DNA from: Elgaria multicarinata webbii
Lineage: Eukaryota > Chordata > Lepidosauria > Squamata > Anguidae
Direction: 5' to 3'
Length of the DNA stretch: 64,000 bases
NCBI RefSeq assembly: GCF_023053635.1
Contig: NC_086171.1
Span: 18,122,006 to 18,186,005 of the forward strand
In this document: piece by piece, positions 38,749-49,985 of the stretch
Numbering within the stretch: the stretch's first letter is position 1
How the letters are laid out: every line of letters starts with the position of its first letter
Made by a program: the position numbers and the translations under genes
The notes under the pieces: model-generated
What the model was told of the DNA's origin: nothing
Database searches by the model: none
The model's input: only the letters and a program-made list of their open reading frames with translations

Positions 38749-41700
38749 TGGATCCAGATTTAGGCGTGTGCAACTACCCCACCACCACCACCACCACATA
38801 CAGCAGCCCCTCCAGCCCCTGAACATGCAACAGGGGAGTGTGTTTGGGGTTGGGGAAAAGCCCTTTCTTGCAGCTTGTTTCTGCTGCCACACACACACAC
38901 CCTGACAGACATCACCATCAGCTGACTGGCCTCTCCTTCCCAACAGTTATAAGGGCTAGGCTGCCAGGGGCAGCGCCTCTGCACGCACCTCTGCATCGCG
39001 CAAAGTGCGACGCTAAGTGCGCACTTGGCGTCGCAATGAGCAGAAGCAGAGGAAAGAAGACAACAGTCCTGCTACCTTTGGTTAACAACCAGATTAACAG
39101 CAGCACGTTGTGGCGTTTTATCTCTTTTTATTTTATTTTACTGTTTGTATTTTTAAATATGTGCCTGGGGTGTTCAGGGGGGCAAGGGGGTGCTCACATA
39201 GCTGTGGTCACGGATAAGGGGAGGTATGGCGATGGGGGAATAACAGGCCAGATGAGGAGAAGAGGGGCTAGATTTCTTACAGCTATCCCCTCTTCTGGTT
39301 TTTCCCCCAACCCAATAGTTCCTGGCAGCCTTACCAGCTTGCCCTCGGGTTTGGTTGTGCTTCTGCTGAACGCCAGGTCGGTCCAAAATAAAACCTCCAT
39401 CATCCATGATTTGATTTTGGATGAGGGGGCTGACCTGGCATGTATCACGGAGACCTGGGTGGGTGAACTGGGAGGGGTTACTCTCACCCAGCTCTGCCCT
39501 CCTGGGTACTCGGTGCAGCACCAGCACCAACTTGAGGGCTGGGGAGGGGGAGTTGCAGTGGTCTATAGAAATACAATCTCCCTCTCTAGGCTTCCTGTTC
39601 AGTCGAGTGCCGGTCTGGAGTGTTTGTATTTTGTGTTGGGTACTCAAGACAGATTAGGGATTCTGCTGGTGTACCGTCCACCCCGCTGCCCAACAGTCTC
39701 CCTGCCTGAGCTGAGGAGGTTGTCTCGGATCTGGTGTTGAGAACCCCCAGGATGATGGTTCTGGGGGATCTCAACTTCCATGCTGAGGCTCCTGTATCCG
39801 GGGTGGCTCAGGACTTCATGGCCGCCATGACAACCATGAGGCTGTCTCAACATGTCATCGGCCCAACGCATGCAAAGGGACACACACTTGACTTGGTTTT
39901 TTCGACTGGGCAGGAGGATGGTGGTCTGAAAGTGGGGGAATTAACATCTACCCCCTTGTCATGGTCAGATCACTTCTTATTGAGGTTTAGACTTTCGGCG
40001 GCCTTTCCCCTCTGCAAGGGTGGGGGGCCGATTAAAATGGTCCACCCCTGGAGGCTAATGGACTCCGATGGATTCCAGAGGGCTCTGGGGGATTTTCCTG
40101 CTGGTATGGCCGGTGCTCCTGTCGAAGCCCAGGTTGCTCTGTGGAATGCAGAGATGACTCGGGCGGTTGACACGATCGCGCCCAAGCGCCCTCTCCCTCT
40201 GAGCAGAGGGAGGTCAGCTCCTTGGTATACACCTGAGCTGAGGGCGATGAAGCAAGAGGGGAGACGGCTAGAACGCAGGTGGAGGAAAACTCGTATTGGG
40301 TCTGATCGAACATGGGTTAGAGCTCACTATTGAGCCTACTCTGTGGCGGTGAGGGTGGCAAAGAGACAGTTCTTTTCCACCAGCATTGCGTCTTCTCAGT
40401 GTCGTCCGGCGGAGCTTTTCCAGGTGGTTCGCAGCCTGTTACACTCTGGGCCAGGGCGAGAGATGGTGGAACCCATGGTAGCACGCTGTGACGAGTTTGC
40501 ATGGCACTTTGAAGATAAAGTCGCAGCTCCACTAGTAGAGGCGTTCAGAGCGCCGTCCGGTTCAGTTTTATTGGATGAGTTTCAGTTAGTGAGGCCCGAG
40601 GATGTGGACAAGGTGCTTGGCCAAGTCCGGTCAACCACCTGTGTGCTTGACCCTTGCCCTTCGTGGCTCATTACATCAAGTAAGGAGGGGATCGCCGGCT
40701 GGGTCCAGGAGGTTGTAAATGCCTCCTTGAGAGAGGGAGTGGTGCCGGCCTCTTTAAAAGAGGCGGTAATTAGACCACTCCTGAAGAAGCCTAATCTGGA
40801 CCCGGAAGATGTTAACAACTACAGGCTGGTGGCTAATATCCCTTTCCTGGGCAACTCCAGGCACTCTTGAATGCAACGGATTATCTAGATCCATTTCAAT
40901 CGGGTTTCAGGCCTGGTTTTGGAATGGAAACTGCCTTGGTCGCCCTGTGGGATGACCTCTGTCGGGAGAGAGACAGGGGGAGTGCGACCCTGTTGGTTCT
41001 CCTGGACCTCTCAGCAGCCTTTGATACCATCGACCATGGTATCCTTCTGGATAGGTTGTCTGAGCTGGGAGTTGGAGGTACTGCATTGCAGTGGTTCCGC
41101 TCCTACTTGGATGGCCGATTCCAGAAGGTGGTGCTGGGGGATTATTGCTCTGTGCCGTGGCTCCTAAGCCATTCCACAGGGCTCTATCCTATCCCCTATG
41201 CTGTTTAACATATACATGAAGCCGCTGGGGGAGGTTATCCAGAGATGTGGACTGAGGTGTCATCAATATGCGGATGATACCCAGCTCTACCTTTCCTTTT
41301 CATCAAACCCAGGTGAGGCAGTGGCTGTTCTGAACCAGTACCTGGGCACGGTAATGGACTGGATGAGGGCTAAAAAACTGAAACTCAATCCAGACAAGAC
41401 GGAGGTACTGTTAGCGGGTGGTTTATCTGTCCGGTGAGGTGATGTTTGCCCTGTCCTGGACGGGGTTGCACTCCCCCTGAAGGATCGGGTCCGTAGTTTG
41501 GGGGTGCTCTTGGATCCAGAACTGTCACTTGAGGCACAGGTGAACTCAGTGGCAAAGAGCACCTCTCATCAGCTTAGGCTGATATACCAGCTGTGCCCTT
41601 ATCTGGACAGAGATAGCCTAGCTACAGTTATCCATGCTCTGATAACCTCTCGTTTGGATTTCTGCAATGCGTTATACGTGGGGCTGCCTTTGAAAACGGT

Positions 41701-42455
41701 CCAGAAGCTTCAGCTGGTACAAAACAGGGCAGCACGCTTACTAACAGGGACTGGCCGACAAGACCACATTACGCCAGTCCTTTTCCAGCTTCATTGGCTG
41801 CCAGTCCAGGTCCAGGCCCGATTCAAAGTGCTGGTATTGCCATTTAAAGCCCTAAACGGCTTGGGGCCAGGTTATCTGAAGGAATGCCTCCTCCCATATG
41901 TACCTGCCCGGACCCTAAGGTCATCCTCAGGGGTCCTTCTCCGTGAGCCCCTGCCAAAGGAAGTGAGGCAGGTGGCTACCAGGAGGAGGGCCTTCTCTGC
42001 TGTGGCACCCTGGCTGTGGAATGAGCTTCCTAAGGAGGTTCGCTTGGCACCTACATTATATTCTTTTAGGCGCCAGGTGAAGACCTTTTTATTCTCCCAG
42101 TATTTTAACTGTCTATAAATAAATTTTAACTTGGTGTTTTAAATTTGTAATTTTGCATTGCTGCTGTTTTTATCTGGTTGAGCTTTTATATTGTATTTTA
42201 TATTATGGTTTTATACTGTTGTTTTATACTTTGAATGTTTTTAATTTTTGTGAACCGCCCAGAGAGCTCCGGCTATTGGGCAGTATAGAAATGTAATAAA
42301 TAAATAAATAAATAAATAGAGAGCACTGGGGGATGCTATTCAATGGGGTAGGCTGTGGTGTGTGTGTGGGGGGGGGGATCCCCCAAAATTGTGTGGAAGC
42401 ACCTTCCATGAATGGCGCCCTTCCATCTATGGAATGCAGAGCCTGGATCCAACAA
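38749..42455. mobile_element. TIR element split by the L2 (tentative)
   Basis: TGGATCCAGATTTAGGCGTG at 38749 and AGAGCCTGGATCCAACAACC ending about 42455 face each other as inverted ends. The right flank also shares GGATCCCCCAAAATTGTG with the 37846-38055 element. This suggests that the L2 landed inside an older MITE. Confidence 0.4.
38900..42315 (+). mobile_element. Near full-length L2-clade LINE
   Basis: One long coding region, endonuclease then reverse transcriptase, antisense to CDCA7L. Endonuclease motifs: LLNARSVQNK, ITETWVGELG, GGGVAVVYR and LVYRPP (39360-39690), then MVLGDLNFHAEAP and WSDHFLLRF (39750-39990). RT motifs: DPFQSGFRPGFGMETALVAL (about 40882), LLDLSAAFDTIDH (about 41000) and YADDTQLY (41267-41290). 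The C-terminus ends SQYFNCL at 42118. The tail is AACCGCCCAGAGAGCTCCGG with (TAAA)n at 42297-42318. Frame is lost near 39730, 40860 and 41195 (the last two with apparent small deletions), and in-frame TGA codons lie at 40331 and 41435. The 5' limit is approximate. Confidence 0.88.
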
Positions 42456-43075
42456 CCCCTTATATAGCCAAAATGACACCATCCAGTATCCAGGCTTGAT
42501 TGGCAGAACTTCAGAAAATCCCTACGGGAGGAAAGCCCCAATATGGGCTCACCATGGTCTGTGGGTAGAATATTAACTGTTGAGAAAGGAATTAAAAACT
42601 GGAGTGGGGGATGGGGAACGGAACAAAATAAATATCCTGGAAGAGCACATGGTTGGCTGGCAGCTTGAACAGTCCACACTGAAACATTTTGTTGCAGATC
42701 ACACTTGTATACCACCTGAGCCCTAAAACTTCCCTATTTAGTCACCTGAAGAGAATCTACAGGCCAAAATATAAGGTTGTTACCATGGCATGTTTCGCAC
42801 TTTAGTCAACTTGTAACTTCTTTGTTTTTTAAATATCTTCTGCTTACTCTGTATGTCGAACTCCATTTATGAGGTCAACAAAAGAGTCCGAAGTCAACAA
42901 AAGTGACTTGGCCTTGAAACAGAGGCCAAGGAGCAGAAGATCTGTTTATTTATTTTAAAAAATGAGTTTACTTCAGAACATACCAAGCGGCCAGAATAAG
43001 AGCAAAATAAAATAAGACTAGCAAAAATCTTATTCGCAATAAAATGCTAAGGATTTAGCATTTGTAATTTTAGAG

Positions 43076-43181
43076 CAGCCTTCCCCCAACACCTACCACC
43101 CCTTACCGCTAACTGCGCCAGCAGGAGCTGATGGGAGTTATAGCTCAAGGCATCAAGAGAGTGTCAGGTTGGGAAAGCCTG
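43076..43181. mobile_element. Palindromic MITE, CAGCCTTCCCCCAAC ends
   Basis: CAGCCTTCCCCCAAC (43076-43090) faces GTTGGGAAAGCCTG (43168-43181). Flanks ttttagag and ttttgggc agree at 5 of 8 positions, weakly supporting an 8-bp hAT-type duplication. Confidence 0.6.
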
Positions 43182-43621
43182 TTTTGGGCACAGTTCTTGA
43201 TGATTCTAAGGCTCTGAACTCAGAGGCGTTGGCTCACCCAAATGCAGAGCGGGAGGGCTTAGCAGAGGCGATCGTCACTTCCCCTTCCCTGGAGGGGGAG
43301 GCTGGAGAAGCCGTGGGATAGCTCATATCTTGGCCTCTCCAGTTCCTTCCCCTCCTCACACACTGGAACGCGCTCTTCTAATCCCTCTCTGAGGCGTTTT
43401 TCCCAACTTTAGAGAGGCAGCCGACCCAATTCTCCCCACCCAGGTGCAAGGGTCAGGGGAGCACAGATTCCTGGCTCTAAGTACTGTTTCCAACTTCTTA
43501 TCCCAGAATCAGAAGTATCTTATGGCTCCCCGTAAGATACTTCAGGGCCATGGGATTTCTCACCCTGACAATGATATTCCTCTCTCCTTAATTGAGAGCA
43601 ACGTGGCCCTATGGAAAAGAT

Positions 43622-43792
43622 AGACAAGAAGTTGCCTTATACTGAGTCAAACCATTGGTCCATCTAGCCCAGAATTGTCTGAGTGGCACCAGCTCTCCAA
43701 GGCTTCAGACCTAGTCCTACCTGGAAATGCCAGGGACTGAACCCGGTACCTTTTGCATACACAGCAGGTGCCCTACCACTCAGCCCCTTTCC
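43622..43792 (-). mobile_element. tRNA-type SINE
   Basis: On the minus strand it starts GGGGCTGAGTGGTAGGGCAC (A box), then GGTACCGGGTTCAGTCCCTG with B box GGGTTCAGTCC (43744-43734). It ends GGGCTAGATGGACCAATGGT and TGACTCAGTATAAGGCAACT. This is a complete-looking tRNA-derived SINE. Confidence 0.75.
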
Positions 43793-44405
43793 CCAATACA
43801 CAAACAAGTACAGTTTTATAACGTTCTCAGCCCCACCCCAATACTGGGGAAAGGTTTTACTCTTCTTTCTACAAGAAGAGTTAGAAATGAAGCACTATAC
43901 ATTTTAATGGCATAATGGAATAGGCGCATGAAGAGCTGTGAAGTCTAGTTGCTATGAATAACTGGCTTCCAGGAGCAAGTGCATTAGTTCTTGCACTATT
44001 GTACAGCTGAGCCAGCAACTGCTGCGATTATCGTATGCCTAACTAATTTCTGCATCTGCACCAAAGGAGTCATTATGGGGGTGTAATTACCGATTATTAA
44101 TGAGGGGAAAAAAACCTCTTCCCAGTAAAGTACCTTTTTGATTCTATGTATGGATATTGAGGGACTCTGAATAAAGTAACACTGCAGAAGCTTCAATAGG
44201 TTTTTTGGTCCAGGCTCCCTCCCACCATATTAATTTTCAAGAGCCTTTTTAAAATATTCAGGAGTTCCCATCCAGCTAACTGCCTTACTTTAAATGAGAG
44301 CTGTACAACGTACAGGATTTATATAAGGTGGTGCATTGAACACCACGGTAGTGCATCAAACCATAAAGAGAGCTGGTTTCTTGCCACAAGCACTCTTATT
44401 TTCAT

Positions 44406-44605
44406 ATCTACCTAAGAACATAAGAAGAGCCCTGCTGGATCAGACCAAGGGTCCATCTAGTCCAGCACTCTGTTCACACAGTGGCCAATCAGCCATCAGC
44501 CAGGGATGAACAAGCAGGACATGGCGCAACAGCATCCTCCCACCCACGTTACCCAGCAACTGCTGCACTGAGGAATCTGTCCTGTTCAGGGGTAATTTAG
44601 CAGGT
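44406..44605 (-). repeat. Retroposon fragment (GGTCTGATCCAG family)
   Basis: Plus strand reads ACCTAAGAACATAAGAAGAG, CCCTGCTGGATCAGACCAAG and GGTCCATCTAGTCCAGCACT, continuing with CACAGTGGCCAATCAGCCAT and CAACAGCATCCTCCCACCCA. It is the reverse of the 25195-25345 fragment and more complete. Confidence 0.6.
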
Positions 44606-45559
44606 AACTACTGCACAGTCTTGACACAATGGCTGACTGATTTGTTTTAAACGCCTGTCACTCCCAATGGTTTAAATACAGATTCACACCTGAAGAAAAA
44701 ATAATGTTTTAACCTGGGTAGATCTACTGCATAGTGAGCATGTTGTGAAATTAACAACTTGTCTATACCAAAAGCCTTCAACTGGTGGGTTGGGAAGCAG
44801 AAATGTATTGCACCCTAACCTAAGTTTGGTTGAACTAGTGGCATCACTACTGGGGTCTACAATTCCATGCACCATCTTTGCCATGGTGAGTCTTTCATTA
44901 CTCTCTGGTGAGGGTGACAAAAAGAGACCCAGAGTCTCTCTAAGACTCCCAGGGCCAAAACAAGCTCAACTCTTCTCTTCTGGCTCTGGAGAGGAAGGCT
45001 GGCTGCCAAACAGCCCAAGGTGCTCAGAACACCTTTGGCCCAGCGCCAAAACACGTCTCAGCTTCCTTCTCCAGTCCAAAGATTAGAGCTGGAGGGGCGG
45101 GAAACTAGAGTTGTCCCAGGCCCTCCACATGTTTCAGCAGCTCACTGCAATTATGGGTGTAATCCTTGCTGTGAGCACCCTCTCCAGGTCCAAATTTGAG
45201 AGTACTAAGTCAGGGATGAAAGGAGCAAGGTCTTGGTGAACACAAGTGTTTGTGGGGCCCACACACTTGTGGGTGGGTGTGGGTGTGTGGGTGAGAGAGA
45301 GCGCGTTTAGGATATATTCTAAAAAAAAATAACAGGGAGGAACCACCAGATGCAGAGGAGGTGAGAGATAAAGGGAATTGTGCCAATTCCAACTTCTTAC
45401 AGGGGGATGAGAATTCCCTGCCAGAATTCCCTCTTCTGCAAAACTGCTGCTAAGTAAATGTTGCTTTAAAAAAAATTATATTGCATAACATAAACTTCCT
45501 AACGCATAAACAAGCCCTGCTGCTCCCGTCCTTTGTATCTGGCCTCCTTACATAAAAGA

Positions 45560-46270
45560 GAAAGATGTGAACACACACGGCAGGCCGTATCCAGGCTTTG
45601 CAACGATTGGAGGGGGCGTGGGGAGGTCGCCGTTCACTTACTTACGAGGTGGTCGACTGTCCGCGGTTTTCCTTGCTTAAACTCAAAGCGCTTCACCCGT
45701 CGTAGGACCCGGGCTCTCCAACCGCAGCCTCCTAGCGCGGGTGGGACGCTGCATTTGGAAAGCCCGGGTCTAGCGCGCGCTGGCAAAGTTTGAAACAAGA
45801 AGGGAGGCGGGACGACCCCCCCCCCCCCCGCCTCCACAACCCTCGGCTATCACGCAAGCGAACGGCAGCCTCCTCCCGCCAAGCTCTCTACCCCACACTG
45901 AAACCTTCGGTCAAAGAAATTTCTACCTACCGCCGGACGCGCGGTTGGCGGCAGAGCGCGCGAGAGGGGACGGACCGGCGGAGTCACGGAAGAGGCGGAG
46001 GAGCGAAAGGAGGCTCGGCGGAGCAGAAAGCAACACGTGACGGGACACAAAGCGAGGGCGGGCCGGCGGGCTGGCTGGGCCTGTGGAGTCAGTCAACATC
46101 AGCCAGCGATTTGCAAGAGGAGGAGGAGGAGGAGGCGGGCGGGAATTTCCCCCCTGCGAGGCTTCAGAACGCGGCAGAGAGTGAGCCGGTAACGTTGCTG
46201 GTAGACCTGCGGTGTTTTAGGGCAGTCCCGCAAGCGTGCGTTAGTGTTCTCCTAGCGGAGAGTGAAAGAT
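45560..46270 (-). promoter_or_regulatory. CDCA7L: CpG island promoter of CDCA7L
   Basis: The only long CpG-dense, GC-rich block free of repeat ends in the window, placed upstream of the CDCA7L coding exons. It contains a CACGTG E-box (46034-46039), a GGCGGGAA/TTCCCGCC E2F-type site (46138-46145) and an exact GGGAATTTCC NF-kB-type site (46141-46150). No TATA box is evident. A poly-C run occupies about 45817-45829. E2F and MYC-type input would fit a cell-cycle gene, but this is inference from motifs. Confidence 0.65.
45646..46000 (-). other. CDCA7L: Putative non-coding first exon of CDCA7L
   Basis: A strong donor, CACCTC|GTAAGTAAG, ends at 45646 on the minus strand inside the CpG island. Reading the frame that would join exon 2 upstream from this donor meets TAG at 45849-45847 with no ATG, so this exon would be 5' UTR. 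The upper boundary is a guess. An ATG at about 45754 opens a short uORF in another frame that ends before the donor. Confidence 0.5.
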
Positions 46271-46722
46271 TCTGCCTTTTACCATAACATTTTTCATTTT
46301 GTTCAGGACTTGTTGCGTTTTGTGCAGATTAATCTGGTTTATGGCCATTCACTCTAAAAGAACGCTATCTTTTTTCCTCCTTTTTTTTCTGTTCCTTTTC
46401 CTCGCCACAAAAAGTCGTTTGAGGGCGCAATCCTATGAATGTTTAGGCAGAAAAAAAGCCCTATATCTCCCAACTAGCCGGGACATACTGGGAGTTATTG
46501 GACATTTTTGCTGTCTAAACATTCATAGGATTGCGCCCCAAGGGAGAAACATGAGATAGCTGTGCAACTTTTTCTTTAATTCCTTTTTAAAAAGGATTGC
46601 ATTTCCTTATTTCAAAAATAAGACCTAAATATCTAAACGAATGCACTTTCGCTATCAACTGTCCATCAAGAAGCTATTTACTTTTCTCAGATCTATTTCC
46701 AAATACCACAACTTTGGAATTA
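46271..46722. other. Upstream flank of CDCA7L
   Basis: AT-rich flank past the CpG island, containing a palindromic MITE at 46423-46538. No gene seen. Confidence 0.5.
46423..46538. mobile_element. Palindromic MITE, CAATCCTATG family
   Basis: GGGCGCAATCCTATGAATGT (46423-46442) and ACATTCATAGGATTGCGCCC (46519-46538) are exact complements, and the match continues inward with TTAGGCAG/CTGTCTAA. It lies about 150 bp outside the CDCA7L CpG island. Confidence 0.8.
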
Positions 46723-46727
46723 AACTG

Positions 46728-47590
46728 AATTTGCAGATGACACAAAATTGGGTGGCATAGCTTACCTGGAAGACAGAAACAAACTTCAAAGTGGTCTTGA
46801 TAGGCTGGAACGCTAGGCTGAAATTTAATAGGGATAAATGCCAGGTTCTACACCTAGGAAATAGAAACCAAAGGCACAGTTACAAGATGGGGGATACTTG
46901 GCTCAGCAATACTACAAATGAGAAGGATCTGTGAATTCTTGAAGATCACAAGCTGAATATGAGCCAACAGTGTGATGTAGCTGCAAAAAAAGCAAATGCT
47001 ATTTTGGGATGCATTAATAGAAGTATAGCTTCCAAATTACGTGAGGTAATAGAGGTTCCTCTCTATGTTAGGCCTCATCTTGAGTATTGCGTCCAGTTCT
47101 CAGCTCCACACTTCAAGAAGGACGCAGACGAGCTGGAGCGTGTTCAGAGGAGGGCAACGAGGATGTTCAAAGGTCTGGAAACAAAGCCCTATAAGGAGAG
47201 ACTGAAAGATCTGGGCATGTTTAGTCTGGAGAAGAAAAGATTGAGGGGAGACATGATAGCACTCTTCAAGTGCTTCAAATGTTGTCACACAGGAAGGCCA
47301 GGATCTCTTCTCAATCCTCCCAGAGTGCAGGACATGGAATAATAGGCTCAAGTTACAGGAAGCCAGATTCCAGCTGGACATCAGGAAAAACTTCCTGACT
47401 GTGAGAGCAGTACAACAATGGAACCAATTACCTAGGGAGGTCGTGGGCTCTCCCACACTAGAGGCCTTCAAGAGGCAGCTGGACAGCCATCTGTCAGGTA
47501 TGCTTTAAGGTAGATTCCTGCAATGAACAGGGGTTTGGACTCAATGGCTTTGGAGGCTCCTTCCAACTCTACTATTCTATGATCCTATGG
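46728..47590 (+). mobile_element. CR1 LINE, 3' fragment
   Basis: Begins at the RT catalytic motif (FADDTKLGG, 46732-46755) and continues with RDKCQVLHLGN, then [37 protein letters not shown] and [17 protein letters not shown], all CR1 hallmarks. It ends CTCTACTATTCTATGATCCT, the CR1 3' octamer repeat. It is 5'-truncated with several breaks. Confidence 0.88.
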
Positions 47591-47599
47591 GGGAGGGAG

Positions 47600-48984
47600 A
47601 CATAAACAATGGTTGAAGGCTTATGTGACATAACAAAGAGAATAACTCTAATAGTTCCCAATAATAGCCTTCACAATAATGTAGGAAAGAAGACAATAAA
47701 GCACATGACCTTCAATGTCTATATACTAATGCCCAGACTATGGGAAACAAACAGGACTAACTTGAACTCTTAATACTTGAAGGCAAATACGACTTGATAG
47801 GTATAACTGAAACTTGGTGGGATGACTCCCATGAGTGGAATATAGCAATTGAGGCATATAACTTGGAATAAAAAGGGAGGGGGAGTTGCACTATATGTTA
47901 AAAATACTTTTATCACTGTTTGAGAACAGAAATACAGGAGGATGAGCATGGTAGCCCCATCGAGAGCATCTGGATTAAAATAAATGGGGCAGGGAACAAA
48001 AGGAACATGATAGTCGGAGTCTACTACAGACCACCCAGTTAAGGAGAACATGAGGAGGAAGGTTTTGAAAAGCAAATCGTCAGTGTTTCAAGGAAGTGTG
48101 ATATAGAAGTAATGAGGGACTTCAATTACCCTGATATCTGTTGGGAGACAAATTCTGCCAAAAGTGGACCCTCCAAGAAGTTCTTGGCATGTGTGGCTTA
48201 TAACTTTCTCCTATGAAAAGTGGAGGAAGGACCTGGCTCTCCTTGACTTGATACTGACCAATAGGGGTGGCTTAGTGGATAAAGTGGCAGTTAAAGGAAT
48301 TCTGGTGGAAAGTGACCATGTCATACTTGAGTACTGGATTTTAAAGGAAGCAAAAGCTGAGTGTAGCCATACACATACTCTGGATTTTAGGAAAGCCGAT
48401 TTTAATAAACTCAGAACTATGATAAGTAAGGTCCCATGGCAAGTGACCCTAATGAGAAAAGGAGTCCAAGATGAGTGGAAGTTTTAAAAAAGGAAATATT
48501 TTAAAGGCACAATTACAAACAATTCCATCAAGGAAAAAAGATAGAAGACAACAGAAGAAACCAATGTGGCTCCATAAAAAGCTTCGAGATTACCTGAAAA
48601 CAAAAACAAAAAAGACACCTATAGGAAGGTGGAAGGAAGGCCAGGCTACAAAAGAAGAGTACAGACAGGTAGTACAGAAATGCTGGAATTCAGGAAGGCT
48701 AAAGCTGAGAATGAGCTGAGGCTAGCAAGGGATACTAAAAGCAAAAAAAACCCAAACCTTTCTTCAGGTATGTGCATAGTAAAAGTCAGAGGAAAGAAAT
48801 GGTGGTTCAACTACTCAATGAGGATGGCAAATTGATAACGACAAAGAAAAGGCAGAAGTGCTCAATTACTACTTTGGCTCAGTCCTTTCCCAAAACCTGG
48901 TCTATGACCCCCTGGTAAAAATGAAATACAAGCTGAAGGGGCAGGATTGCAGTTTGAGATTGATAAATGGTCAAGGAACACCTA
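47600..48984 (+). mobile_element. CR1 LINE, endonuclease-region fragment
   Basis: Degenerate translation gives NNVGKKT..., GITETWWDDSHEWNIAI-like sequence near 47800-47850, GGGVALYVKNTF (47877-47912) and LALLDLILTNRGGLVDKVAV (48235-48295), which is CR1 endonuclease through its C-terminal linker. It carries multiple breaks and stops where the MITE at 48985 begins, so the RT and tail are absent. Confidence 0.75.
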
Positions 48985-49230
48985 GGCCATGGCTAGACCT
49001 ACCGGGTCTAGTGCGACGGAGTGAGTATGATCTTGCGATATGCTTATTGTGAGATCTTCCCCTCTGTCTACACGTGGTGCACAATGTCTCAGGAGGAAGA
49101 GGGCGTCACGCCCACCATTTTGTTTGTTTGTTTTGATTGGAGAAGGAGCGCATGAGCGCTCATGCACAAACAATAAAAAAAAAAAAAAAAATCCCTGCTC
49201 TCCCCCACCCCAATGGGCACAGAGCTCTGC
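48985..49230. mobile_element. GC-rich MITE, Harbinger-like, one-ended copy
   Basis: Left end GGCCATGGCTAGACC (48985-48999) matches the 56505 copy at 14 of 15 positions. The interior has CCACCATTTTGTTTGTTTGT, AGCGCATGAGCGCTCATGCA and a poly-A run. The right terminal repeat is not found. Confidence 0.6.
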
Positions 49231-49267
49231 TATACAATTTTTGACCAGTTCATTTATTACAGATTTC

Positions 49268-49560
49268 AATTTTAAAACAATAAAAATCCATTAAAATAAG
49301 AGTATAATACCAGCTTTAGGCCAGCTTCTGCTCGAATATAAGCTGTAAGAGTGAACATAGGCCCAGTAGAATGTAAGATGCCCCAAATCTCAACCCTATA
49401 TGACATCTGAGAAATAACCTTTGCTGCAAAAAATCTTAAAGCTGGACCAAATAGATTTCCGCCTTTGATTCTAGCAAACCTTAGAACTGAATGCACAGAT
49501 TTTTGAGCTTTTAATTTGCTTGGCTGAACACTGACTATTCCATGAACTGTTTTGAGCAAA
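49268..49560 (-). pseudogene. LINE-like RT C-terminal remnant (tentative)
   Basis: Minus-strand frame with KLKAQKSVHSVLRFARIKGG and ALRFFAAKVISQMSYRVEIW. It resembles the thumb/C-terminal part of reptile LINE ORFs (pattern ALKLFKAKAVAQLLYGTQLG). Clade not fixed; may be a chance frame. Confidence 0.35.
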
Positions 49561-49584
49561 GCAGAACCCCAAAATTGTTAGATC

Positions 49585-49985
49585 AATGTTCTTTCTCCCA
49601 GGGACGAAATCCAAACAGCCCCTAAGCATGACTCCACCATTCCAGCGACAGAGGGTTCAAAAGCGCTTTATTGATTAGTAATCAAGGCCTGGTCTCTTCA
49701 AAGGGAGCAATCAGACAAAAGACATAGGGAATACAGCACAGCATTTGAGCCTGCAAGGGGCAGGGCCCTGTTGCAGCATAAACCAATCAGAACATAACAC
49801 TGGGGCATAGCTAATTATGCTAAACAATTCTCTCTGTTCTTTAAACAATCCCTTTGCCTTACAGTAAGTTACAGAAAGTTAACTTTGACACAGGAGGACT
49901 GGAGCCGGAGCTCTTGTTTATATTAGATAAGACAGATGCAAGGATGCACTCAAGGAGATATTTTCGCATATATGACATTATGACA
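49585..49985 (-). mobile_element. LTR-like fossil, probable solo LTR
   Basis: On the minus strand it begins near TGTCATATATGCG and has an AATAAA signal within AATCAATAAAGCGCTTTTGA (near 49675-49655). It ends near GGGAGAAAGAACA. The TG...CA ends and a poly(A) signal about 80 bp before the end fit an LTR. No internal retroviral-type coding sequence is adjacent and no target duplication is certain. Family undetermined; old and incomplete. Confidence 0.4.

Larger units (their letters stand above)
36823..45645. other. CDCA7L intron 1 (8.8 kb)
   Basis: Intron between the putative first exon and the first coding exon. It carries a near full-length L2 (38.9-42.3 kb), TIR elements near 37846-38055 and 38749/42455, LINE tails, SINEs (43.6 and 44.4 kb) and a palindromic MITE (43.08 kb). 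The stretches 42.75-43.05 and 44.65-45.5 kb hold nothing I recognise. Confidence 0.6.

Noticed and set aside
45790-46287. 165-residue frame across the CpG island
   Set aside because: Arg/Gly/Ala-rich translation typical of CpG island sequence; opposite to the CDCA7L promoter and first-exon signals.
46728-47350. Possible host gene for a 127-residue frame
   Set aside because: The sequence is plainly CR1 reverse transcriptase C-terminal region with the CR1 3' tail.
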